From positions 558,001-622,000 of the forward strand of contig NZ_CP075523.1 in the NCBI RefSeq assembly GCF_018502385.1: DNA of 64,000 bases, given 5' to 3'. The number at the start of each line of letters is the position of its first letter. Within the stretch, counting starts at the first letter, position 1. Positions 17,360-26,447 of the stretch are shown here, piece by piece. Origin of the DNA: Synechococcus sp. LA31. GTDB lineage: Bacteria; Cyanobacteriota; Cyanobacteriia; PCC-6307; Cyanobiaceae. The translations under genes were made by a program, and so were the position numbers. Under the pieces are notes generated by a model that made no database searches, was not told the origin of the DNA, and was given only the letters and a program-made list of their open reading frames with translations.

Positions 17360-17385
17360 GCAAAAGCCCCGCCATGGCGGGGCTT
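17360..17385 (-). terminator. Intrinsic terminator after the EF-hand-like gene
   Basis: A perfect inverted repeat AAGCCCCGCC / GGCGGGGCTT (17364-17373 and 17376-17385) with CATG at its tip gives TTTT at its 3' side when read on the minus strand. It lies 17 bases after the stop at 17402. Confidence 0.75.
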
Positions 17386-17401
17386 GCGCGGGGCTGCAGA
17401 T

Positions 17402-18088
17402 TCAGAGGCCGAGAACGCCACCGTCGCCCATCAGGTTGGGAGGGTTGATCACGTCTCGGTTGAAGAGATTCACCAGTTCGCCGCTATCAAAGCCTGAACC
17501 GGGTGAGGTGAAGACATCGACCAACGAGCCGATCGGATTCTCCTGCTGTGCCAATGCCTCGAGGGCGCCAGGGCTGACCTCGGCTTCTTGGATGAGCGAT
17601 ACACGACCAGGATTAACAAGGAGGTCCTGGCTGTTGAAGACACCATCGCCATTGGCATCCAGCAGGCTGATCCACTCACGAAAGGCTGTGCTGCCCGTGC
17701 CACCACCGGTTAGACCGTCGTCTTCGTTGCCTGCTGGCGTCCGCTCGTTGTCCAAGGACAGGTCATGGTCAACCACTTGGAAACGGCCTTTCTTTTTGCT
17801 GACCTTGATCTTGACGCGGTCGCCGGGGGTGAAGTCATAGTCCTTGCCCTGGTAGCTGAAGCTGGCGTCTAGGCCATCGCCCTGGATGTCTTCGACATTG
17901 AGCCAGCCTTTCACTTTCTTACCGCGGGCACGAAAGTTGGATTCGAAGCTGCCATCACCATCAACTGTGCCGTTCAGGCTGATCTCTTTTTTGGCTCCTT
18001 TGCCTTTGGAGAAGCCTTCAAATGACCAGCCAATGCCGGTGAGGGTGTCAACGTTGCCGAGATCGCCAGAGAAACCAAAGCGTGCCAT
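17402..18088 (-). CDS. Hypothetical protein with EF-hand/dockerin-like calcium loop
   Basis: A 228-residue acidic protein of unknown function. The N-terminal 110 residues are beta-rich with Gly and charged residues (ARFGFSGDLGNVDTLTGIGW), the middle is Gly/Thr-rich, and residues 144-155 read DANGDGVFNSQD, a good match to the calcium loop of EF-hands and dockerin repeats. No signal peptide is visible from ATG 18088, and only one loop is present where true dockerins have two. It may be an extracellular or S-layer type protein exported by a C-terminal signal, but that is a guess. The gene stands alone and is divergent from the YjbQ gene. Confidence 0.7.
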   Translation of the reverse strand: MARFGFSGDLGNVDTLTGIGWSFEGFSKGKGAKKEISLNGTVDGDGSFESNFRARGKKVKGWLNVEDIQGDGLDASFSYQGKDYDFTPGDRVKIKVSKKKGRFQVVDHDLSLDNERTPAGNEDDGLTGGGTGSTAFREWISLLDANGDGVFNSQDLLVNPGRVSLIQEAEVSPGALEALAQQENPIGSLVDVFTSPGSGFDSGELVNLFNRDVINPPNLMGDGGVLGL

Positions 18089-18169
18089 TGTTTTGAGTGG
18101 GTGTGTGGTTGAGGAGGCTGTTTTGCCTCCGATGCACATACCTTCGCCCGGTTCTTTGTCGCAGCCGTT

Positions 18170-18205
18170 GATCACAGACAAGTTCCGCTGTGATCTTGCT
18201 CACAG
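18170..18205. promoter_or_regulatory. CRP-type palindrome with an extra half-site in a divergent promoter region
   Basis: CTGTGATCTTGCTCACAG at 18188-18205 contains TGTGA-N6-TCACA, the exact consensus geometry for CRP/SyCRP1-type cAMP receptor proteins. A further half-site, TCACA, sits at 18172-18176 within GATCACAG, which is the inverse of CTGTGATC at 18188-18195. The site is 62 bases before the YjbQ ATG and 100 bases from the minus-strand start at 18088, so it could act on either gene. Confidence 0.55.
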
Positions 18206-18266
18206 GTTTGGCGGAGCTGAGAAGCGTCCTAGCTTGCAGAACATTGCGCCCAGCACGCTTCCCTTG

Positions 18267-18716
18267 ATGCGTCAGCACCTCAGCCGCCTTGCCGTGCCGA
18301 CCAGCGGTGAGGGCTTCACTGATCTCACAGCGGCACTCAATAGAGAGATTGCGTCGAGCGGCTTGCAGCAGGGCATCGCCCAGCTGGTGGTGCTGCACAC
18401 CAGTTGCTCGCTCACGGTGAATGAGAACGCCGATCCGCGTGTGCTGCGCGATCTCACCACCTATTTGCGTGCGCTGGTGCCTCAGGAGGGGGTGCGCTCC
18501 CTCAGTGGCGAGGGTGGTTTGCAGCGCTACGCCCATGACGACGAAGGCCCTGACGACATGCCAGCCCACATCCGCACGGCCCTCACCACCACAAGCCTGG
18601 GCCTGTCATTTGAGCGGGGCCGCCTGCTTCTGGGTACGTGGCAAGCCGTGTATTTGTGGGAGCACAGGGCTCGCGCCCATCAGCGCCAGCTCAGCCTGCA
18701 CCTCATCGGTGAGTGA
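18267..18716 (+). CDS. YjbQ/UPF0047 family protein (secondary thiamine-phosphate synthase type)
   Basis: This 149-residue protein has the UPF0047 signatures VVLHTSCSLTVNENADPRVLRDL, YAHDDEGPDDMPAHI and GTWQAVYLWEHR. Members have weak thiamine-phosphate-synthase activity and have been annotated as such, but the physiological role is uncertain. ATG 18267 gives the usual length of about 140-150 residues. A cupin gene follows after 8 bases, then PCD and GAP genes, forming a tight plus-strand run possibly controlled by the CRP-like site upstream. Confidence 0.85.
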   Translation: MRQHLSRLAVPTSGEGFTDLTAALNREIASSGLQQGIAQLVVLHTSCSLTVNENADPRVLRDLTTYLRALVPQEGVRSLSGEGGLQRYAHDDEGPDDMPAHIRTALTTTSLGLSFERGRLLLGTWQAVYLWEHRARAHQRQLSLHLIGE

Positions 18717-18724
18717 CCTCCGCC

Positions 18725-19003
18725 ATGGCTGAACCCATTGCTGTGACCCACAGCCCCTCTGCTGCTCAGTTGCGACAACTGGGAGTGGCTGATTGGCCGA
18801 TCTGGACCTGTGGCGTGAGCACGTTCCCTTGGCGTTACGACGAGCGGGAGACCTGCTTGCTCTTGGAGGGCGACGTCATCGTGACTCCGGATCGAGGTGA
18901 ACCGGTGCGCTTTGGTGCGGGAGATCTGGTGGTGTTTGCAGCGGGCTTGAGTTGCAACTGGGACGTACAGGCTCCAGTACGCAAGCACTATCGCTTCGGT
19001 TGA
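18725..19003 (+). CDS. Small cupin-domain protein
   Basis: A single-domain 92-residue beta-barrel protein of the DUF861/cupin_3 type: IWTCGVSTFPWRYDERETCLLLEGDVIV and FGAGDLVVFAAGLSCNWDV are the two cupin halves. These proteins usually bind a metal or small ligand, but the usual His cluster is weak here. ATG 18725 is preferred over a GTG at 18713 that overlaps the previous gene. Confidence 0.85.
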   Translation: MAEPIAVTHSPSAAQLRQLGVADWPIWTCGVSTFPWRYDERETCLLLEGDVIVTPDRGEPVRFGAGDLVVFAAGLSCNWDVQAPVRKHYRFG

Positions 19004-19033
19004 GCCAGGCTGGGATCCCTGTCCTGCAGACCG

Positions 19034-19321
19034 ATGGCTGCTGTTCCGCTCTCCGCCGATCAGATCGAAGCCCTGCCCCAAGAGCTCCCGCGTTGGAGCT
19101 TGGTAGGAGGCAAGTTGAGGCGTGATCTCCGCTTCGCCAATTTCGTGGAGGCGTTCGGCTTCATTAGCCAGGTGGCGCTTGTCGCTGAAGCGATGGGCCA
19201 TCATCCGGAGTGGAGCAATGTGTGGAATCGCGTGGTGATTGAGCTCACCACGCACGACACCGGCGGCCTCTCCGACCTCGATGTTCAGTTGGCCCAGCGA
19301 ATAGATGCTCTCGTCGGCTGA
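19034..19321 (+). CDS. 4a-hydroxytetrahydrobiopterin dehydratase (pterin-4a-carbinolamine dehydratase)
   Basis: A 95-residue PCD-family enzyme that dehydrates 4a-hydroxytetrahydropterin during pterin recycling. The family signature is present: [50 protein letters not shown], read here in short pieces, with the catalytic HHPEW followed by TTHDTGG. The 3' end overlaps the GAP-family gene by 17 bases, suggesting coupling. Confidence 0.93.
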   Translation: MAAVPLSADQIEALPQELPRWSLVGGKLRRDLRFANFVEAFGFISQVALVAEAMGHHPEWSNVWNRVVIELTTHDTGGLSDLDVQLAQRIDALVG

Positions 19322-19964
19322 AATCGGTCTCTACGGCCGCCTGCTACCCCTCGCCATCGGTGCTGCAATCAGCCCGATGGTGCTCGTGTTTCAGCTTCTC
19401 AACCTGACCAGCTCACGCCGGGCCCTAACTCGCAGCGTTGCCTTCCTTGTGGGTTGCACGGCGGTGGTGTGGCTGTGGTTGCTCTGTGCGGGGTGGATCT
19501 CAAGCTTGTTACCACCGGCTGATGCTGGTCCCGATCCCACGGCCGCTGCGTTTGATGCGGTGTTCGCGCTGCTATTGGTGGGCTTGGCGGTGCGCATCTT
19601 GAGCCAAACACCACCGTCAACCCCAAGACCAGCCCCACCCGGTTTGTGGACCCCCGCGCTCGGCGGCCTGGTGTTGATGGGGTGCAATCTCACCTCACTC
19701 GTGTTGTTTCTGCCGGCGATTCAAGACATCACGCGTGCTGGTTTGCAGGGCACCGCTTGGTGGTATCCGGCCCTGGCTTTGGTCGTGATCACGCTGCTGC
19801 CGGCATGGCTGCCACCGCTTGTGGTGCTGTTGCTGGGGCATCGAGGGCGTGCATGGCTGCAACGTCTCTCGGTATGGGTGGTGCCACGCCAGCGGCTCAT
19901 TAACGCTGGCGTATCCATCCTCTTGGCCATCGTGCTGGGTTTCAGAGCTGTGATGAGAGCTTGA
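19305..19964 (+). CDS. GAP/Sap-type membrane protein (LysE-like superfamily)
   Basis: The 219-residue protein has six hydrophobic segments with [18 protein letters not shown] at the start and [20 protein letters not shown] in the middle, the layout of GAP (sulfolipid-1-addressing-like) proteins of the LysE transporter superfamily. The substrate is unknown. ATG 19305 lies inside the PCD gene. It is the last gene of its run and converges on the MscS gene across 55 bases with no clear terminator. Confidence 0.7.
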   Translation: MLSSAEIGLYGRLLPLAIGAAISPMVLVFQLLNLTSSRRALTRSVAFLVGCTAVVWLWLLCAGWISSLLPPADAGPDPTAAAFDAVFALLLVGLAVRILSQTPPSTPRPAPPGLWTPALGGLVLMGCNLTSLVLFLPAIQDITRAGLQGTAWWYPALALVVITLLPAWLPPLVVLLLGHRGRAWLQRLSVWVVPRQRLINAGVSILLAIVLGFRAVMRA

Positions 19965-20019
19965 GGCTGGATCGTTCGTCCCAAACTAGATTGCTTGATC
20001 CGTGCGATTTTCAGCCCCC

Positions 20020-20922
20020 TCAATCAGCCTGAAAATCCACATGCATTGGATCTGGATGAACAAGCTGCAAGGTGGCTGACCCCAGTGCTACAGCACCTTG
20101 GCTTGTTGCAAATGCATCGATCACCCGGGTTGACAACCGATCTCGGGTGCTGCGTCTCTGTTTGTAATCAACCAGGTAGCGCAATGTGAATTCCAACCAG
20201 TTGTCGGTGATCACCAAGGTCACCGCTGGATCTAGCCTGGCGTTCTCGAGGCGATAGCGCTGCACCATGTGTTGCCAGGCCTGGCGTGAATCGTGCACCA
20301 CTGTTTCGGAACACACCTCCTGTAGGACCAGCTCCAGCAATGCTCGTGCCTGCTGGTGGTCACTGCCATGTTGTACTGGGATGCGGATTTCATCCCAGAG
20401 GAAGGGGAAGTCGTGGGAGTAGTTGAAAACTGGCTCTTTGAATACAAAGCTATTGGCAATCCGTACCACGCGACCGGTGTAGAGATCGGAGGCCACCCAT
20501 TCCCCCAGTTCCATTAACGTGGTGCGCAGGATCCCGATGTCGATCACGTCACCACGGATGCCGCCGAGCTGCACGCGATCGCCAGGGGCGTAGAAGGTGC
20601 CGAAGGAGATCGCAATCCAGCCAGCGATGCTGGCGATCACCTCCTGTAGGGCGAAGGCGATCCCTGCACTGGCTACCCCGATCCCCACAGCGAGCCCGCC
20701 GAGGCGATCGCGGAACACCACCGCTACCAGCAGCACACAGGCGAACCAACCACCGATGGTTACCAGCTTGCGGGCGTAGTAGCGCGTGTCCGGATCGGGC
20801 AACCGCTGCACCAGGCTGTTCTGAATCAGCTTCACCACGAGCACAATCGCCGTGGCACCTGCCACTGCCGCCAGTGATCGGCTCACTAGCGGCAGCTGCC
20901 ACCATGCTGAGTCAGCGTTCAC
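20020..20922 (-). CDS. MscS-family mechanosensitive ion channel
   Basis: The 300-residue protein has about three N-terminal membrane segments. The pore-lining helix [24 protein letters not shown] is rich in Gly/Ala as in MscS, and it is followed by the beta domain ([25 protein letters not shown]) and a cytoplasmic cage. MscS channels open under membrane tension and release solutes after osmotic downshock. The start is GTG 20922, overlapping the clpB stop as GTGA, so translation is probably coupled to clpB. Confidence 0.9.
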   Translation of the reverse strand: MNADSAWWQLPLVSRSLAAVAGATAIVLVVKLIQNSLVQRLPDPDTRYYARKLVTIGGWFACVLLVAVVFRDRLGGLAVGIGVASAGIAFALQEVIASIAGWIAISFGTFYAPGDRVQLGGIRGDVIDIGILRTTLMELGEWVASDLYTGRVVRIANSFVFKEPVFNYSHDFPFLWDEIRIPVQHGSDHQQARALLELVLQEVCSETVVHDSRQAWQHMVQRYRLENARLDPAVTLVITDNWLEFTLRYLVDYKQRRSTRDRLSTRVIDAFATSQGAVALGSATLQLVHPDPMHVDFQAD

Positions 20923-23537
20923 ACCAGCACGGGGAGTTTGCTGGGATCGACTTGTTGGAAGCGCAGCTGCTCGCCGGCCACATCAACGGCCACCGTATGG
21001 CCAGCCGTGAACTGTCCGCCAAGGATGCCTTTGGCGATCGCCGTCTCCAATTCACGCTGGATAGCGCGCTTGAGCGGCCGGGCGCCATACACCGGGTCGT
21101 AGCCGACACCGGCGAGCCAATCGAGGGCATCGGCGTTGAGCTGAAGGCCCAGCTTCTTGTCTTCCAGGCGCTTGGCCAGGCGCTCCACCTGCAGTTCCAC
21201 GATCTGCCGCAGCTCCTCTTGTTGGAGGCTGTGGAAGATGATCGTTTCGTCGAGCCGGTTGAGGAACTCTGGGCGGAAATGGCCGCGTAGGGCTTCATTC
21301 ACCCGCGCTTCCATCTCGCTGTGGCGCTCGGGATCGCCAGCGAGATCGAGGATCGACTGGCTGCCGATGTTGCTGGTGAGAATCAGCACGGTGTTGGTGA
21401 AATCCACCGTGCGGCCCTGTCCATCGGTGACGCGGCCGTCATCGAGGATCTGCAGCATCACGTTGAACACATCGGGGTGGGCCTTCTCCACCTCGTCGAA
21501 CAGGATCACCGCATAGGGCCGGCGCCTTACGGCTTCGGTGAGCTGGCCGCCTTCTTCATACCCCACGTAGCCAGGAGGAGCGCCGATCAGGCGGCTCACG
21601 GCGTGCTTCTCCATGTATTCGCTCATATCGATGCGCACCATCGACTCGTCGCTGTCGAACAGCTGTGAGGCCAGGGCCTTGGAGAGCTCGGTTTTACCGA
21701 CACCCGTGGGGCCCAGGAACAGGAAGCTGGCAATCGGGCGATTGGGATCGCTCAGCCCGGCTCGTGAGCGTTGGATCGCATCCGCCACAGCGGTCACGGC
21801 CTGGGCCTGACCGATCACACGGGTGTGTAGTTCGTCTTCGAGGTGCAGCAGTTTCTGCATTTCGCTTTGTACCAGCTTGGCCACGGGGATACCGGTCCAC
21901 TTGGCGATCACCTCGGCGATGTCGTCTTCGGTGACTTCCTCGCGCAGCAGCGATTTATCGCTGCCGCCGGCGCTGAGCTCCTCCTCCTTGGTGGTGAGTT
22001 TTTTGTGCAGTCCAGCCAGGGTGCCGTACTCCAGCTCTGCGGCCTTGTTGAGGTCGTAGCTGCGCTTGGCCTGCTCGATCTGCAGTTGCACCTGCTCGAT
22101 CTCTTCTTTGATCGCGCCAAGCTCATCGATTGAGCCCTTTTCCTTCTGCCACTGGGCGTTGAGGGTGCTCTGCTGCTCGCTCAGATCGGCCAGCTCCTTC
22201 TCCAGGCGCTCGAGCCGGTCTTTGCTGGCGGCATCGGATTCACGGCCCAGCGACAGCTTCTCCATCTCCAGCTGCAGGATGCGGCGATCGAGTTCGTCGA
22301 TCTGCTCGGGTTTAGAGGTGATCTCCATCTTCAGGCGCGCGGCCGATTCATCCACCAGATCGATTGCCTTATCGGGGAGGAAGCGATCGGCGATGTAGCG
22401 GCTGCTGAGCACCGCTGCCGCTACGAGGGCGTTGTCGGCGATGCGCACGCCGTGGTGCACTTCGTAGCGCTCCTTCAGGCCCCGCAGGATCGAGATCGTG
22501 TCTTCCACCGTGGGCTGATCCACAAACACCTGCTGGAAGCGGCGCTCCAGAGCTGGATCCTTCTCGATGTGCTGGCGGTGCTCATCAAGCGTGGTGGCGC
22601 CGATGCAGCGCAGTTCGCCGCGGGCCAGCATCGGCTTGAGCAGGTTGCTGGCATCCATGGCGCCGCCGGTGGCACCGGCACCAACCACGGTGTGGATTTC
22701 GTCGATGAACAGCACGATCTGGCCTTCGGAGGCGGTGACCTCCTTGAGCACAGCCTTGAGCCGCTCCTCGAACTCGCCGCGATATTTCGCGCCAGCAATC
22801 AGGGCTCCCATGTCGAGGGCGATGAGCTGACGGTTCTGCAACGCCTGCGGCACGTCGCCGTTCACGATCCGCTGGGCGAGCCCCTCGACGATGGCGGTTT
22901 TGCCGACGCCGGGCTCACCGATCAGCACAGGGTTGTTCTTGGTGCGGCGGCTGAGGATCTGGATGGTGCGGCGGATTTCTTCGTCGCGGCCGATCACCGG
23001 ATCGAGCTTGCCGTCTTTGGCGGCCTGGGTGAGGTCACGCCCGTATTTCTCAAGCGACTCGTAGGTGCCTTCGGGGTTCTGGTCAGTCACGGTCTGGGAT
23101 CCACGGATCGCCTGCACGGCGTCTTTGAGCTTGGCGACATCGGTGCCCGCCTGCGAGAGCAGTTGTTTGCCGCAGCGATCATCGATGGCGAGCGCCAGCA
23201 GCAGATGCTCTATCGCGATGTAGCTATCGCTGTAGGAGTTCTTGAGCTGTTCAGCCTGTTCGAGCACGGCGTTCAGCCCTTTGCCCAGATACACGTTGTC
23301 TGGGGGCGCGCTCAGGCTGGGTTGGGTGGCGATGTAGGCCTCAACCCGCTGGTTGAGGATCCCGAGATCGACGCCCGCTTTCTCGAGGATGCGACCAGCT
23401 AGGCCCTCTTGACTGAGCAGCGCAGCGAACAGATGCTCGCTTTCCATCTGTTGTTGGCGGCGCTGCTGCGTCAGCTGCTGAGCTGCCACGATGGCGCTCC
23501 AGGCTTTTTCTGTGAACAGCTCGGCGGTGGGATGCAT
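20919..23537 (-). CDS. clpB: ATP-dependent chaperone ClpB (protein disaggregase)
   Basis: ClpB is a hexameric AAA+ machine that pulls apart heat-damaged aggregates together with DnaK. The 872-residue protein has the N-domain ([12 protein letters not shown]), a first AAA module with Walker A GEPGVGKT, a coiled-coil middle domain (about 410-530, rich in Glu/Gln/Lys/Leu) and a second AAA module with Walker [12 protein letters not shown]. No LGF-type ClpP-binding tripeptide was noticed. ATG 23537 has a GGAGG ribosome site at 23543-23547 with 5-base spacing. A strong hairpin lies about 62 bases upstream. No CIRCE repeat was seen. Confidence 0.96.
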   Translation of the reverse strand: MHPTAELFTEKAWSAIVAAQQLTQQRRQQQMESEHLFAALLSQEGLAGRILEKAGVDLGILNQRVEAYIATQPSLSAPPDNVYLGKGLNAVLEQAEQLKNSYSDSYIAIEHLLLALAIDDRCGKQLLSQAGTDVAKLKDAVQAIRGSQTVTDQNPEGTYESLEKYGRDLTQAAKDGKLDPVIGRDEEIRRTIQILSRRTKNNPVLIGEPGVGKTAIVEGLAQRIVNGDVPQALQNRQLIALDMGALIAGAKYRGEFEERLKAVLKEVTASEGQIVLFIDEIHTVVGAGATGGAMDASNLLKPMLARGELRCIGATTLDEHRQHIEKDPALERRFQQVFVDQPTVEDTISILRGLKERYEVHHGVRIADNALVAAAVLSSRYIADRFLPDKAIDLVDESAARLKMEITSKPEQIDELDRRILQLEMEKLSLGRESDAASKDRLERLEKELADLSEQQSTLNAQWQKEKGSIDELGAIKEEIEQVQLQIEQAKRSYDLNKAAELEYGTLAGLHKKLTTKEEELSAGGSDKSLLREEVTEDDIAEVIAKWTGIPVAKLVQSEMQKLLHLEDELHTRVIGQAQAVTAVADAIQRSRAGLSDPNRPIASFLFLGPTGVGKTELSKALASQLFDSDESMVRIDMSEYMEKHAVSRLIGAPPGYVGYEEGGQLTEAVRRRPYAVILFDEVEKAHPDVFNVMLQILDDGRVTDGQGRTVDFTNTVLILTSNIGSQSILDLAGDPERHSEMEARVNEALRGHFRPEFLNRLDETIIFHSLQQEELRQIVELQVERLAKRLEDKKLGLQLNADALDWLAGVGYDPVYGARPLKRAIQRELETAIAKGILGGQFTAGHTVAVDVAGEQLRFQQVDPSKLPVLV

Positions 23538-23598
23538 AGAGACCTCCCTCACTGGGTGGGATGTCAGAACCGTATGGCCGCCGTCCGCTGTTGGAGTA

Positions 23599-23632
23599 GA
23601 GGAGAACCGAATCGTTTGATTCGGCCCTCCTC
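23599..23632 (-). promoter_or_regulatory. Strand-specific 15-base-pair hairpin upstream of clpB
   Basis: Minus-strand RNA can form a continuous 15-pair stem (23632-23618 with 23613-23599) around an AAAC loop, using two G-U pairs in the middle. The plus-strand copy would have two A-C mismatches there. It lies 19 bases after the stop of the exported-protein gene and 62 bases before clpB. It lacks a U-run, so it may be a weak terminator, an mRNA end stabiliser or part of the clpB leader. Confidence 0.5.
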
Positions 23633-23650
23633 CCTAGGGGCGGTTAACCG

Positions 23651-24013
23651 TCAGCGAGGGGCGCCGTTGTAAACGACGCTCGTGATGGTGCGGCCGTCAG
23701 GCGAGACCTGCACTTCGGTTTCGGTGGTGGGAGTCATGCCGTCTGTCTGCCAGCCGGGCTTGCCACCCATGAAGCGGAAGGTGAAGCCTTGGTTGTTGTT
23801 CTGGATCAGGCAGGAGCCGCCGCCATCACTGGTGTTGAACATGCAAGCAGCGGGGCGGTACACGGTGAGGCCGCCGTTGTTGTTCACGGCCCAGTTGCGT
23901 GCCGAGTTCACGGCGCGCACATTTGAGTCGCTCACCTGGGCCAGTGCGGCACCGGCGCTGAGAACGGCGGTGGCTGCAGCCACCAGGGACAGACGCAGAG
24001 TTTTGATGGCCAT
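23651..24013 (-). CDS. Small exported protein of unknown function
   Basis: A 120-residue protein with a classical signal peptide: basic start (MAIKTLRL), hydrophobic core, then ALA before Gln26. The mature part is Asn/Gly-rich, with two cysteines (CMFNTSDGGGSC) that may form a disulfide in the periplasm. I do not recognise the family. It precedes clpB on the same strand. Confidence 0.7.
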   Translation of the reverse strand: MAIKTLRLSLVAAATAVLSAGAALAQVSDSNVRAVNSARNWAVNNNGGLTVYRPAACMFNTSDGGGSCLIQNNNQGFTFRFMGGKPGWQTDGMTPTTETEVQVSPDGRTITSVVYNGAPR

Positions 24014-24169
24014 GAAGGCAGGCTCAAAGCATCAACATTTTGCTTGATTGCTGCAGCCTTCGTAACGTTGCGTCAGAAACCATTGATGCTCGCTATTGAA
24101 TTGCAAGCTTATTTGCGCTAACGATGCATCGCTTCTCGCCTTCGTCTGGCCTCAAGCTGTTGCTGCCCC

Positions 24170-24523
24170 TCAGCCTCCGCTGCTTTGAGGCAGAGCAACC
24201 GTGCCGCCGCTCTGCCCGCACAAGCGGCTGGGGCAGCCATCGGGGCCATAAACGGCGTCGTTGGGGGACAGGCAGCCCAGCTTGTTTTTGGCGGCCACCT
24301 CGGAAGGCGGTAAGCGCATCGGTTGGATGTCGCCAACCGAAACGATGGCCGGGCAGCTGCTGGCCGGTAGAACAGGAGTGCCCGGCTTGAACACGGCCGG
24401 CGTGCCGCCGCCGCGAATTTGAAGCAGGGCTGGATTCTCGGAACTGGGCTGCGCTAGGGCCGCACCGCTGCACAAGGCCAGTGGCACGAGCAGACGACCC
24501 AGGTGCTCCGTCGCGATCGGCAT
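24170..24523 (-). CDS. Small exported cysteine-containing protein of unknown function
   Basis: From ATG 24523 the protein has 117 residues. It starts with a signal peptide (LLVPLALCSGAALAQ), and a short domain with four later cysteines (SSCPAI, LGCLS, DGCPSRLCGQ) follows that could be oxidised outside the cytoplasm. No family is recognised. The open frame extends 25 codons further upstream, but the signal peptide favours 24523. It lies 156 bases upstream of the other small exported protein on the same strand. Confidence 0.6.
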   Translation of the reverse strand: MPIATEHLGRLLVPLALCSGAALAQPSSENPALLQIRGGGTPAVFKPGTPVLPASSCPAIVSVGDIQPMRLPPSEVAAKNKLGCLSPNDAVYGPDGCPSRLCGQSGGTVALPQSSGG

Positions 24524-24555
24524 GATGGCGCTGCAGTGCTCCACCAGTTTGGCGA

Positions 24556-24768
24556 ATGGTTGAGGAATCACGCTCAGAGCTGTTGAAACGGTTGGCACAG
24601 GAGTCGTTCGCTTTTGATGGCACCGCCAGCGACCCAGAACGCAACTGTTGGCTGGTGGTGCATCGCTACGCCCACGGCGTCTTGCCGAGCGAATACGACA
24701 TTCGAGACATTGATGAGGCCCTCTACTTGGAGGTGTTGGCCGAACGCCGCTCCCTCTCGGAGGATTGA
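24556..24768 (+). CDS. Hypothetical 70-residue protein
   Basis: A small acidic protein (MVEESRSELLKRLAQESFAF to the end ERRSLSED) with natural composition and helix-like spacing. It starts at ATG 24556, 32 bases from the divergent exported protein gene. I do not recognise it, and no motif is visible. Confidence 0.5.
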   Translation: MVEESRSELLKRLAQESFAFDGTASDPERNCWLVVHRYAHGVLPSEYDIRDIDEALYLEVLAERRSLSED

Positions 24769-24931
24769 GGCATTGCCGGAATCACTGGCAAGGCTGATTG
24801 CCGCAGGAAACGCAGGATGGCTGCCTCCTGCTGTTGCCGGCTGACTTGCGCTGGAGAGAGCTTCATTGCCGATCGCCGATCGCCATCACCATGGCGCTGG
24901 TTGACGCAGCAGGCAACAGAGAGCAGACATC
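24769..24931. other. 163-base gap with nothing recognised
   Basis: Between the 70-residue gene and the petJ terminator there is no gene, repeat or RNA I can support. The repeated GCCGATC units near 24868-24882 are ordinary. Confidence 0.5.
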
Positions 24932-24955
24932 AAAAAGCCGCCCCGATGGGGCGGC
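24932..24955 (-). terminator. Intrinsic terminator after petJ
   Basis: GCCGCCCC (24937-24944) pairs with GGGGCGGC (24948-24955) over a GAT loop. Read on the minus strand the stem is followed by TTTTT (24936-24932). It lies 34 bases after the petJ stop. Confidence 0.85.
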
Positions 24956-24989
24956 CTGAGGGGTGAAACCGGATTCGGTTGGGCGTGGA

Positions 24990-25331
24990 TCAGGCCCAGC
25001 CCTTTTGGCTCATGGACTCCACATAGGCAGCCACATCGGCGATGTCGTCGGCGCTCAGCTTGCCGCCGAAAGCAGGCATAGCGTTCTTGCCGTTGGTCAC
25101 CTGGTACTGAATGGCCTCTTCGTGGCCAGCGCTGTAGTTGGCCAGGTAGGCCTCCAGGGCATCTTTTTTGAGGGTGCGCTCAGCGTTCACCACGTTGCCG
25201 CCGCCCATGTGGCAAGCAGCGCAGTTGGCGGAGAACACCTGAGCACCGTGATCGGCGTCAGCGGCGAAACTGGGGGAAGCACCCAGCACCAGCGCCAGGC
25301 AAAGGGCAATGACAGAGAGAAGACGGCGCAT
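24990..25331 (-). CDS. petJ: Cytochrome c6
   Basis: Cytochrome c6 is a soluble thylakoid-lumen heme protein that carries electrons from cytochrome b6f to photosystem I or to the terminal oxidase. The 113-residue precursor has a signal peptide ending SFA (about residue 23), the heme-binding CAACH within [14 protein letters not shown], and the methionine ligand in KNAMPAFGG. The C-terminal helix [15 protein letters not shown] is typical. It is a single gene with its own terminator. Confidence 0.95.
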   Translation of the reverse strand: MRRLLSVIALCLALVLGASPSFAADADHGAQVFSANCAACHMGGGNVVNAERTLKKDALEAYLANYSAGHEEAIQYQVTNGKNAMPAFGGKLSADDIADVAAYVESMSQKGWA

Positions 25332-25445
25332 CGGAGCTCGTGCAACCCGGCCAAATTAGAAGGCCACTGTTCCCAATGTGAGGGTTGCTGCAGAGGTTCG
25401 CAACATTTGAAACGTCCGCTGCTATCAGGGTTGCTAGAGGGGCAT

Positions 25446-26447
25446 TTAACCCCGATGCGGTAGTCCGGCGTCTTCAAACACCGCCTTAAGCGTTGGAGCA
25501 TGGCTCACGAGGCCGAAACGCTCCGGCGGACTGATCGGCTCATGCACGAAATGGCGCTGGCGGATCGAGAAGCGATCCCAGGCGTTCACCTCAATCCGAA
25601 GCAGCTTGATCAGGCCTTCAATCAGCCATCCCTGCAGGTCGATGCCCACAGGCGGTAGCCAGCTGCGGCGCCAGCGGCACAGTTGCTTCACGGTGTCGTT
25701 CACTGTGACCGAAGGCTGACCCAGCACCAGGCGCCGTACGGCTCCTTTCTGGCCAACCTCTGGATTGCTCTGGTGTGGGTTGGTGGCCAGGTGCACGCAT
25801 ACCCGGGCGATGTCGGCGGCGTGAATGAAGTGGAAGGAGGCATCGGCACGCAACCATTTCGCCAGCCACAGCCAACGTGTGCCTTCCTTGAGGCCTGCCG
25901 TGAGATAGCTGGTGGGAAAGGGCCCGCTGCTGTCCACCCGCCCTCCAAACACCAGCGTGGGGAACACCGCCACGATCCTCTGAGCCAGAGGGTGCTGCTC
26001 CAATTGTTGCAAGCACAAGGCCTTGGTCTGGATGTATTCGGTGCCGTAGGCCATGGCCTCTGGCAGCAGCTCCAGATCACGGTTGAGGATGCTGGCAGTG
26101 GAGAAATACACCACCTGCTCCAACACAGACGGATCGGCAGCCGCCAGCATCTGCTTGACCGCCACCACGTTCACCTGTTGAGCCCGTTCTGGATCTCCCC
26201 AGGCTGTGGCCGTGTGGATAATCCGAGTGGCAGAGGCAATAGCGGCACGGTGGGGCTCTGGATCGCGCAGGTCGCCCACCAGCAGAGTGATGCGGGGGTG
26301 ATCGGCTGGCACCGCTGTGAGCTTCGATGCATCCCGCAGCCAGAGCAGCAGCTGGGCATCCGTTTCACGGAGCAACAATGCTGCGATGTGCTGACCGACG
26401 CAGCCTGAGGCGCCGGTAATCAGGATTCGGGCAGGCGTTGCGCTCAA
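25446..26447 (-). CDS. NAD(P)-dependent epimerase/dehydratase family protein
   Basis: This 333-residue extended SDR protein begins [19 protein letters not shown], the glycine-rich nucleotide-binding motif. VGDLRDPE follows, with the active-site region YFSTAS and the YxxxK-like YIQTKALC further on. The substrate is not evident; such proteins act on nucleotide sugars, flavonoid-like compounds or tetrapyrrole side chains. Its ATG overlaps the hemE stop by four bases (ATGA), so it is co-translated with the heme pathway enzyme, but a role there is only inference. Confidence 0.85.
   Translation of the reverse strand: MSATPARILITGASGCVGQHIAALLLRETDAQLLLWLRDASKLTAVPADHPRITLLVGDLRDPEPHRAAIASATRIIHTATAWGDPERAQQVNVVAVKQMLAAADPSVLEQVVYFSTASILNRDLELLPEAMAYGTEYIQTKALCLQQLEQHPLAQRIVAVFPTLVFGGRVDSSGPFPTSYLTAGLKEGTRWLWLAKWLRADASFHFIHAADIARVCVHLATNPHQSNPEVGQKGAVRRLVLGQPSVTVNDTVKQLCRWRRSWLPPVGIDLQGWLIEGLIKLLRIEVNAWDRFSIRQRHFVHEPISPPERFGLVSHAPTLKAVFEDAGLPHRG

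Noticed and set aside
22452-23402. Antisense frame of 316 codons opposite clpB
   Set aside because: Shadow of clpB; no recognisable domain.
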